64,000 nucleotides of DNA from Paramicrobacterium chengjingii (GTDB taxonomy: Bacteria; Actinomycetota; Actinomycetes; Actinomycetales; Microbacteriaceae). Positions 52,801 to 59,120 of this stretch are shown here, piece by piece. The position numbers and the translations under genes were made by a program. The notes beneath the pieces are model-generated. The model saw nothing but the letters and a program-made list of their open reading frames with translations, was not told the DNA's origin and did not search any database. Position 1 is the stretch's first letter. Each line of letters starts with the position of its first letter. Location of the stretch: assembly GCF_011751765.2 (NCBI RefSeq), contig NZ_CP061169.1, positions 372,001 to 436,000 of the forward strand. The letters are read 5' to 3'.

Positions 52801-53101
52801 CGTCGTTGGATCGAGGATCGACGAGACCTGTGCTCGCGCGCACGACGAATGCGGTCTGCTGCTGATTGTGGCGGTCTAGGGGAGTCACCCACGAAAGTCG
52901 TGACCTTCTCTCGGATGCGAGCGCAATGAACCGGTCCACAGATCGACGCGACGATGTCGTGCCGGGACCGTGCGCATTGTCAGTGCGTCGTCCGTCGACT
53001 CTCAACGATGTTGGTACCGGACTGGTCACGATGGCCCCTTCGCCGCTGGTCACAAACAGTGACCCTCTGAGAATTCTCTCGGCCGCGAATGAATATTTCA
53101 T
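49826..53101 (-). CDS. GH78 alpha-L-rhamnosidase with extra C-terminal domain
   Basis: This protein of about 1091 aa has no signal peptide. It has N-terminal beta domains (DWSARWVSHPP, RARLHLTAQGLVRASVNGV near residue 186), the GH78 acid region HGIPEDCPTREQSGWTGDT near residue 492-510, and the late general base in TFWECWWIDPGNTGTGSLDH. The (alpha/alpha)6 core ends near 860, and about 190 residues follow (LRNESSWHSPYRPDPS to the end) that look like a further beta domain. It hydrolyses terminal alpha-L-rhamnose, probably in the cytoplasm on imported rhamnosides. ATG 53101 and GTG 53104 are both possible starts. Confidence 0.93.
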   Translation of the reverse strand: MKYSFAAERILRGSLFVTSGEGAIVTSPVPTSLRVDGRRTDNAHGPGTTSSRRSVDRFIALASERRSRLSWVTPLDRHNQQQTAFVVRASTGLVDPRSNDGPHLFDSGAVESSDPFVELDTELDAHELYAWTVQVRDETGEWSEWAEPSRFETGPWTLDDWSARWVSHPPLTVLRRRMHLDGTIERARLHLTAQGLVRASVNGVAVNADCADPSRTDLCRALYRSYDVTDLVIAGENSIDFALGLGEWARSGEDPRLLGELVAHAADGTIIRAGTGPEMTAAASEITHDEPFYLERHERTVEEIDFDTSDALCVCEANTAPSSFTTPPAIVTPDPSPAVHRVSPQAVTEVTRSATSRVYDVGTNIAGRTRITLLSPLPPDAIVRVIHGEHLDENGRLDTTNLTMPFDNGRVRQVVEYLAGPFPHAICEPWFAYHGFRYVEILGLPSDAQLRVEAWSLHSDLESISELKTDDSRVAALSLTAQRTLLNNLHGIPEDCPTREQSGWTGDTASAAEFSFSAFDMQAFFTKWLADLRTSQQSDGSIPAISPDIRRPRISPDPVWGGALQRVLLNHWLHYGDERVVRETLPALRDWADYQWMLRGDDGVIDMAPHSYGSDWLALTQTPPPLHHTGAVIDCLESLALLEEDTGDSAAAAIRREQADGLRRAARAAFYDADRDVFGNGTQAANAIAVESAVLSGAAASRAADRIAEDVSARGDRLTSGFATTRTTVRALARTDHSQSIFDSLHQSAEPGIGAMLHHGPGTFWECWWIDPGNTGTGSLDHIGLGGPVAGWAWQWLAGVRPVRAGWSRFAVEPQFVTGIDTLSLTTHTVRGKIHVRYWLDGREGAIELTVPVSAEAVLRLAGRNEEVLRAGTHTRRFTIKRRAQSSALRNESSWHSPYRPDPSPDVVGERDWLSRALAADSLTAIDALPIATMPAGLHCMPVPHEQPEGPVALVQGTRRTPATAVGPGTQLSARFPVVVGVGADRRKARFVYAMLDLCLKNPARAMESFIIVNGADGSIARGVGTIWPAGWNRVSVDVTRLSASTTIASVEVGVRVREQPETAYSWAADDDVPLAFQLGETGFSTVGRTW

Positions 53102-53131
53102 CACGGTAGCCGAACGAACCTCGACTTCAAC

Positions 53132-53175
53132 TTGACAAGTTTCTGCAACTCACACATCATAGCTGAAAGGTTTCA
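53132..53175. promoter_or_regulatory. Divergent GH78/importer promoter with LacI operator
   Basis: TTGACA (53132-53137) is spaced 17 bases from CATCAT (53155-53160) for the + strand. TGAAAGGTTTCA (53164-53175), a perfect palindrome except for the central GG, follows directly over the expected start site. The same operator sequence occurs at 62214-62225. Confidence 0.65.
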
Positions 53176-53265
53176 ATTATGAGTATCTGCACCGATGATG
53201 CTGTCGGAACATGCGCTCGCACCGAAACAGTCCCGCTTTAAACACTCACGTTAGGAAAGCTGACA

Positions 53266-54612
53266 ATGACGTCACACACAGCGAGGAATTCGCGCCGTGC
53301 GATTGCTGCACTTGCTGCAGCGATCATGATTCCAGCGCTCGCCGCGTGCGGAGGAAGCTCCGCATCCGGGAGTGGTGGAGCCGGCGAAGTCGAGGGCAGT
53401 TCCATCGTCCTCACGACAATTACCGGACTTGAACCGCAGTTTCAAAAGTACGCAGACGCGTATATGGAGGAATTCCCCGATCGCAAGGTCGAGGTTCGCA
53501 GCACGACAGACGATGCTGCCGAGTACGCGCAACAGCTTGCGACCGCGCGATTGAGCGGTGAGCTGCCCGATGTCTTCTTCAACGTGGACTTTCTGGCTGA
53601 CACGCTCGCCGCTAATAAGGTCACTCTCGACTTGGCGCCAGGTCTGAAAGAGGGAAAGCTGGGAGATCTCAATGCTGACTCCTTTCTTCCGCAGTTCGTC
53701 GGCCAGTATCGCCCACTCGCCGATCAAGACAAGATCACGGGATTGCCGGTAAGCGCTGACTCGGTCGGGCTCTTCTACAACAAGTCGCTTTTCGACGAGC
53801 TCGGAGTAACGGAGTACCCGGAAGCGGACTGGACGTGGGACGACATGTATCGCGTCGCGGAAGAGATTAAGGACAAAAGCGGCGACACCGTGACGGGGCT
53901 TGCTGCGCCGCTTGGCGACGGATCTGACCAGATCGTGTTCGGTCCTGTCATCAACGCGTTCGGCGGGACGGTATTTGACCCGGAGACAGGGAAGTCTGGA
54001 ATTGGGCAGCCCAAGGCCCTCAAGGCGTGGGAACTCCTTCTTGGCGCGTACGGAACGGCATCAGGCCCGTACACCACAACAACAGACGACCCATCGCTCA
54101 AGTTCGAATCCGGAAACGTGGCAATGGCCATCGCGTCTCGCGGAGCGGTGCCCGGACTTCAGACGACGCTCGTTGATGACGAGTGGGACGTTCAGAAGAT
54201 GCCAACGATCAATGGCAACTCAACAGCGGGCGGTGGATCGTACGGGCTCTCGATCGCGCAGACAAGCGAGAGCCAGGATGCCGCATGGGCGTTCTTGGGC
54301 TGGTTTTACGACACGGATGCTGGAATGAAGGTAGCGCAGGACGTCGGTGGGGTCATCCCTCCCACGGACGATGGCATTGACAACGGAACGTGGAAAGACG
54401 GCGCTGCGCCGCCAGAGCACATTGCGATCTTCGGTGATTCTGCTCGTGAGGCCGTGCTCATCGCGCAGATGCCCGGCTCGTCGTCGACCACCCTGCAAGA
54501 GGCAACGAAGAAGGCGACCCAAGAAGTGGTGCTGAACGGTATGTCGATCGAAGAAGCGTTCGGTGTGGCAGAGAAGGCCGTCAACGAAGCCATCGAGAAG
54601 CAGAGCAAGTAA
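53266..54612 (+). CDS. CUT1-type oligosaccharide-binding lipoprotein
   Basis: This 448-aa protein has a lipoprotein signal (IMIPALAAC, Cys28) and the solute-binding motif VGLFYNKSLFDELGVTEYPEADWTWDDM near residue 165. It starts the rhamnoside importer operon. Placed between two GH78 rhamnosidases, it probably binds rhamnose-containing oligosaccharides or glycosides. A hairpin follows the stop. Confidence 0.92.
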   Translation: MTSHTARNSRRAIAALAAAIMIPALAACGGSSASGSGGAGEVEGSSIVLTTITGLEPQFQKYADAYMEEFPDRKVEVRSTTDDAAEYAQQLATARLSGELPDVFFNVDFLADTLAANKVTLDLAPGLKEGKLGDLNADSFLPQFVGQYRPLADQDKITGLPVSADSVGLFYNKSLFDELGVTEYPEADWTWDDMYRVAEEIKDKSGDTVTGLAAPLGDGSDQIVFGPVINAFGGTVFDPETGKSGIGQPKALKAWELLLGAYGTASGPYTTTTDDPSLKFESGNVAMAIASRGAVPGLQTTLVDDEWDVQKMPTINGNSTAGGGSYGLSIAQTSESQDAAWAFLGWFYDTDAGMKVAQDVGGVIPPTDDGIDNGTWKDGAAPPEHIAIFGDSAREAVLIAQMPGSSSTTLQEATKKATQEVVLNGMSIEEAFGVAEKAVNEAIEKQSK

Positions 54613-54619
54613 GGGGCAC

Positions 54620-54648
54620 CCGGGCGGGGCGAGGCTGGTCCCGCCCGG
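54620..54648 (+). terminator. Hairpin between binding-protein and permease genes
   Basis: The arms CCGGGCGGG (54620-54628) and CCCGCCCGG (54640-54648) form a 9-bp perfect stem with an 11-base loop, seven bases after the stop codon. The position mirrors the hairpins at 20068 and 42805. Confidence 0.65.
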
Positions 54649-54671
54649 ACTCCTGATCATCGGAGATCGTA

Positions 54672-55631
54672 TTGGCAAATTCAGTTCTTGACACACAAAC
54701 GACACGAGCCCGCAAGAACAACATTCATCGCGCTCCTGACAAACCTCACGGTCGTCGCCGAGACAAACGAATTGATGCGCTCACAGCGGCAGTGTTTCTC
54801 GCGCCGGGGATGCTTGCATTCGCCGTCTTCGTGATTGTCCCCGCACTCGGCGGCCTTGTGCTGAGTTTCTTTCAATGGGACCTGTTCGGAGTTCCGACAT
54901 GGGTCGGCCTCGAAAACCTCATCCGGCTCTTCAGCGATGCGCAGATGTGGCAAGCATTGTGGGTCACCGTACTGTTCGTGTTGCTCGGCGTCATCCCCAC
55001 GATCATGGTCGGGTTCGTTCTCGCGGTTCTCATCAATACGAATCTGCCGGGTATCGGGGCGATCCGCGTTCTCTATTTCGCACCCATGATCGCTTCCGCC
55101 GCTGTCGCCTCGCTCATCTGGGCCAATTTGTACAGCTCGCGGGGACTTGTGAACCAGGTACTCAGCTGGATCGGCGTGCAAGGGCCAAACTGGCTCTCTG
55201 ACCTGACCTGGGCTCGCCCGGCACTCGTCATCATGATGATCTGGAGCGCGCTCCCTATTGTCATCATCCTCTATCTGGCCGGCTTGCAACGGGTGTCTGA
55301 CGACATCTATTCCGCGGCCTCACTCGATGGGGCAAGTAAATGGCGGCAAATCTGGTCAATGACCTGGCCGAATGTCTGGGGCACGACGCTGCTCATCGCC
55401 GTACTGCAGACGGTGGGCTTTGTGAGTGGATCGTTCGAGATCGCGCTCATCATGACGGACGGCGGTCCTCTGGGCACAACGCAATCAATCGCACTCTATT
55501 CGTACAAGGTCGCCTTTTTTGAACGAGACATCGGCTATGCAAGCGCGCTTTCGCTGTTCCAACTCGTGATCATGATCGCCATTGTCATCCTCGTGCGTGC
55601 GATCGTGCGATTCCGAAAGGAGCGTGTCTGA
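54672..55631 (+). CDS. ABC sugar permease (MalF-like) of the rhamnoside importer
   Basis: This 319-aa protein starts at a TTG with GGAG six bases upstream and has six membrane segments after a basic N-terminus. The EAA loop AASLDGASKWRQIWSMTWP lies near residue 215. The final TGA overlaps the ATG of the next permease by one base. No ATPase is encoded in the operon, so a shared ATPase is presumed. Confidence 0.92.
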   Translation: MANSVLDTQTTRARKNNIHRAPDKPHGRRRDKRIDALTAAVFLAPGMLAFAVFVIVPALGGLVLSFFQWDLFGVPTWVGLENLIRLFSDAQMWQALWVTVLFVLLGVIPTIMVGFVLAVLINTNLPGIGAIRVLYFAPMIASAAVASLIWANLYSSRGLVNQVLSWIGVQGPNWLSDLTWARPALVIMMIWSALPIVIILYLAGLQRVSDDIYSAASLDGASKWRQIWSMTWPNVWGTTLLIAVLQTVGFVSGSFEIALIMTDGGPLGTTQSIALYSYKVAFFERDIGYASALSLFQLVIMIAIVILVRAIVRFRKERV

Positions 55632-56458
55632 TGCGAACCTCGCGCACAGGCATCATCGTCCGTTACGTCGCGATCGTTCTCGGCGGCCTCATCATGGCGA
55701 TCCCGCTGCTCTTCATGGTCTCTGGTTCGCTCAAGTCGGCAGCAGAAGTGAAAGCCTTCCCTCCGGTGCTCGTACCAGAGACGCCGATCTGGCAGAACTT
55801 CGTTGACGCCTGGAATTTTTTGACACCGCAGGTTATCGGAAATACGTTTATCTTCAGTCTCGGCGTCGTCGGGCTGCAGCTACTCTTGTCGTTGCCCGCT
55901 GCTTTCGCGCTCGCGAAGATCCCGTTCAAATGGTCGGCAGCGATACTCGCGACACTCGTTGTCCCCATGATGATCCCGGGTAATCTCACGCTCATCCCAC
56001 TCTTCGTCGTGACGTTCGAATTGGGGTGGCTCAATACCTACGCCGGGCTCATCATCCCGATGGCCGCCCAATGTGCATTCTCAATACTGCTCTTTCGACA
56101 GTTCTTCGCCACCTTGCCCTCGGGACTCATTGAAGCGGCACGCATCGACGGCGCAAGCTGGTGGAGAGTGCTGAGATCCATCGCGCTTCCTCTGGCCAAA
56201 CCGGCTCTCGCCACGTTCTGCTCGATCAGTTTCCTGACCGCGTGGAACATGTATATCTGGCCGCAGGTCATTGCCCCAAACCCGGCCAACAGGGTGATCA
56301 ACGTGGCTCTTGCTCCGTTGGCCGGCGGCGAGAATTCCGTGATCTCACCGGCTATCGGACTCGCCGGTGCGGTTATCGCGATGCTGCCGGTGCTCATCGT
56401 TTTCATCGTGTTTCAGAAGTGGTATCTCAAGGGCATCGCCGGAACGGGGCTCGAATGA
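55631..56458 (+). CDS. ABC sugar permease (MalG-like) of the rhamnoside importer
   Basis: This 275-aa protein has six membrane segments. Its EAA loop (EAARIDGASWWRVLRSIALP) lies near residue 170. Its start and stop codons overlap the neighbouring genes, and the GH78 gene follows at once (ATGA). It is the second permease of the importer. Confidence 0.93.
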   Translation: MRTSRTGIIVRYVAIVLGGLIMAIPLLFMVSGSLKSAAEVKAFPPVLVPETPIWQNFVDAWNFLTPQVIGNTFIFSLGVVGLQLLLSLPAAFALAKIPFKWSAAILATLVVPMMIPGNLTLIPLFVVTFELGWLNTYAGLIIPMAAQCAFSILLFRQFFATLPSGLIEAARIDGASWWRVLRSIALPLAKPALATFCSISFLTAWNMYIWPQVIAPNPANRVINVALAPLAGGENSVISPAIGLAGAVIAMLPVLIVFIVFQKWYLKGIAGTGLE

Positions 56459-59061
56459 TGCCTCCGACAGGGGAGTCCGCTCTGGCTGAAGCGAATCCCC
56501 GGCCATCGGGCGTGCCGAGCGCTCGCGTCACGCGACCGCGCGCGGAGTACCTCGATGATGCGTTTGGGGTCGGCACGGCCAAGCCGCGGCTATCGTGGCG
56601 CATTGAATCCGCGTCGGCGGAGTGGCGCTCGGATCGATACAGTCTGCGCATCGAGAGAGACGACGGGACGACGGACGCCGTCGTTGTCGATTCCGACGAG
56701 CAATTGTACGTTCCGTGGCCGTTCGCCCCATTGGTGTCTCGCGAGCGAGTCTGGGTAAGCGTTCGTGTCCGAAGCGGTGACGGCGTCTGGACTAACGAGA
56801 GTGAGTCTCTCGCCATCGAGGCCGGACTATTGGAACCAGGCGACTGGGTGAAAAAGCTCATCAGCCCGACGTCGATCGCAGGGCTCAACGATGCTGCTCC
56901 GTTGATGTTCGGGAGCGCCGATCTCGACGCACCGCCGGCGTCGGCGCGGCTGTACCTCACAGCTCACGGCATCGTCGAATTCACTATCAATGGGCGCCAG
57001 GTCGGTGACGACGTGTTCGCTCCCGGATGGACTGCCTACGAGAAGCGTCTGCGTTATCGGAGCTACGACGTCACATCGCTCGTGCACAAAGGGGCGAATG
57101 ATCTGCGCGCTCTCATCGGAAACGGCTGGTACCGCGGCCAGCTCGTGTGGCCGGGCAACCGATCGAGCTACGGAGATCGCCTGGGTGTGCTCGCGCAACT
57201 CGAGGTGAACTTCGCAGATGGTACGCGAAAAGTCTTCGGAACGGATGCTTCATGGGGCGCCGTGCCCAGTAGCATCCTCTTCGATGACTTCTATGACGGG
57301 CAACGTCGAGATTTGAGGATCGCAGATTCTCCGGAGGGCAAGGTCGTCGACACAGTCGATGAACTCGATGGAGACTTCGCACGACTCATTGCGCCATCCG
57401 GGCCCCCTGTGCGAGTGACCGAAACGCTCCAGGCTGTGCAGCTTCTCACGACGCCCTCGGGTAAGACAATCGTTGATTTTGGTCAGAATCTTGTGGGGTG
57501 GGTGCGTCTTCGCGTGAGTGGAGAGGCGGGTGCCCGCGTCAGCGTTCGACACGCAGAGGTTCTTGAACATGGGGAGCTTGGCATTCGTCCACTCCGCAGT
57601 GCTCTCGCGACGTGTGAATATATTCTCAATGGCACGCCCGGGGAGGTCTTGCAACCGACCTTCACCTTCAACGGGTTTCGGTATGCGGAGCTCTCGGGCG
57701 TCCCCGAGCTGGTGCTCGCCGACGTTGAAGCGCTCGTACTCGGCACAGATCTTGTGCGCACGGGGTGGTTTGAATCGTCTGATCCGCGGGTTAATCGTCT
57801 TCATGAGAACGTCGTGTGGAGCACTCGCGGCAACTTCCTTGATGTCCCCACCGACTGCCCTCAACGCGATGAGCGCCTGGGATGGACGGGAGACCTTCAG
57901 GTCTTCGCCCCCACCGCGACGTTCTTGTTCGACACAGCGGGGTTCCTGTCGGGCTGGCTCGGCGACCTCTCAGCGGAGCAGAAGCCGGACGGCGGGGTGC
58001 CATACGTGATTCCCGATGTTCTGCGTGAAGCTGACCCGGCAGCCGCTGCGTGGAGCGACGCCGCGACGATCGTCCCCGAGGCCGTGCACTCTGCATACGG
58101 CGATGTGGATGTGCTTCGGCGCCAGTACTCGTCTATGCGAGCGTGGGTTGAGAAGGTCCGCGGTATCGTCGGGCCGGACCTTCTGTGGAACACGGGTGCT
58201 CAGTTCGGGGATTGGCTCGATCCGACTGCCCCTCCAGACGACGCGTCCCGCGCGCAGGCGGATCCGGATGTTGTCGCTACGGCATATTTTGCTCGCTCGG
58301 TCGGCATTCTTGCGCGTACCGCGGCAACACTCGGTCTGCGGGCGGACGGTGAGGACTACGCGCAGCTTGAAAAACGTGCGCGCGCCGCGTTTATCGCAAC
58401 GTACGTCAGCGACGACGGGCACGTTCGCAGCGACTGCCAGACCGTCTACGCGCTCAGCATCGTCGGCGATCTCTTCGAGAGTGAACGACAGCGCACTGGC
58501 GCAGGTCAGCGTCTCGCCGAGCTTGTGACCGCAGCCGGATTCCGCGTCAGCACGGGATTCGTTGGAACTCCTCTCATCTTGGATGCGCTTTCGATGGCGG
58601 GATACCCAGAGCTGGCATATCGGATGCTTCTCGAAGAGTCGTGCCCGTCGTGGCTATACGCGGTTTCAATGGGTGCCACGACCGTCTGGGAGCGTTGGGA
58701 CTCAATGTTGTCGGACGGGTCGATCAATCCCGGCTCGATGACCTCGTTCAACCACTATGCCTACGGGGCCGTTGCCGACTGGCTGCATCGTTCCGTCGCC
58801 GGGCTGGCGCCGAGTTCTCCTGGCTATCAGACTGTTGACGTTCGGCCGCTCGTCACCGGTGATCTGTCGAGCGCGTCGGCTCGCCATCTCTCGCCATATG
58901 GCGAGATCGCGGTGGGCTGGAAGCTCGACCAGGGGCAGGTGGACCTCACGCTGACAATTCCCTACGGCGTGACCGCCAGGGTGTGGATGCCTGGTGCTGC
59001 AGACGCTGAGATAGTGGGCAACGGCAGCCACCGGTTCAGCTCGCTGTTTCAGCAGGTGTAA
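56455..59061 (+). CDS. GH78 alpha-L-rhamnosidase (second copy)
   Basis: This 868-aa protein has no signal peptide. N-terminal beta-sandwich domains (PRLSWRIESASAEWRSDRY, RLYLTAHGIVEFTINGRQVG) are followed by the classical catalytic signature FLDVPTDCPQRDERLGWTGD near residue 465, which contains the acid residues, and the late Glu in TTVWERWDSMLSDGSINPG. It shows the complete standard GH78 architecture and length. It is translationally coupled to the importer, and probably cleaves alpha-L-rhamnose from imported glycosides. Confidence 0.95.
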   Translation: MMPPTGESALAEANPRPSGVPSARVTRPRAEYLDDAFGVGTAKPRLSWRIESASAEWRSDRYSLRIERDDGTTDAVVVDSDEQLYVPWPFAPLVSRERVWVSVRVRSGDGVWTNESESLAIEAGLLEPGDWVKKLISPTSIAGLNDAAPLMFGSADLDAPPASARLYLTAHGIVEFTINGRQVGDDVFAPGWTAYEKRLRYRSYDVTSLVHKGANDLRALIGNGWYRGQLVWPGNRSSYGDRLGVLAQLEVNFADGTRKVFGTDASWGAVPSSILFDDFYDGQRRDLRIADSPEGKVVDTVDELDGDFARLIAPSGPPVRVTETLQAVQLLTTPSGKTIVDFGQNLVGWVRLRVSGEAGARVSVRHAEVLEHGELGIRPLRSALATCEYILNGTPGEVLQPTFTFNGFRYAELSGVPELVLADVEALVLGTDLVRTGWFESSDPRVNRLHENVVWSTRGNFLDVPTDCPQRDERLGWTGDLQVFAPTATFLFDTAGFLSGWLGDLSAEQKPDGGVPYVIPDVLREADPAAAAWSDAATIVPEAVHSAYGDVDVLRRQYSSMRAWVEKVRGIVGPDLLWNTGAQFGDWLDPTAPPDDASRAQADPDVVATAYFARSVGILARTAATLGLRADGEDYAQLEKRARAAFIATYVSDDGHVRSDCQTVYALSIVGDLFESERQRTGAGQRLAELVTAAGFRVSTGFVGTPLILDALSMAGYPELAYRMLLEESCPSWLYAVSMGATTVWERWDSMLSDGSINPGSMTSFNHYAYGAVADWLHRSVAGLAPSSPGYQTVDVRPLVTGDLSSASARHLSPYGEIAVGWKLDQGQVDLTLTIPYGVTARVWMPGAADAEIVGNGSHRFSSLFQQV

Positions 59062-59067
59062 ATGCGT

Positions 59068-59100
59068 GTGTGGCGAGACTCGTTTCGAGTGCCGCCACAC
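59068..59100. terminator. Bidirectional hairpin terminator
   Basis: Outer arms GTGTGGCG (59068-59075) and CGCCACAC (59093-59100), plus inner arms ACTCG/CGAGT around TTT, lie between the convergent GH78 gene and the Tat-exported enzyme gene. Confidence 0.75.
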
Positions 59101-59120
59101 AACGATGCAGCTCAAACGGG

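Noticed and set aside
49826..53101. GH78 motif DCPTREQSGWTGD as a mutated, inactive active site
   Set aside because: The CPTRE-x-x-GW form with Glu in place is common in active members of the family, so inactivity is not supported.
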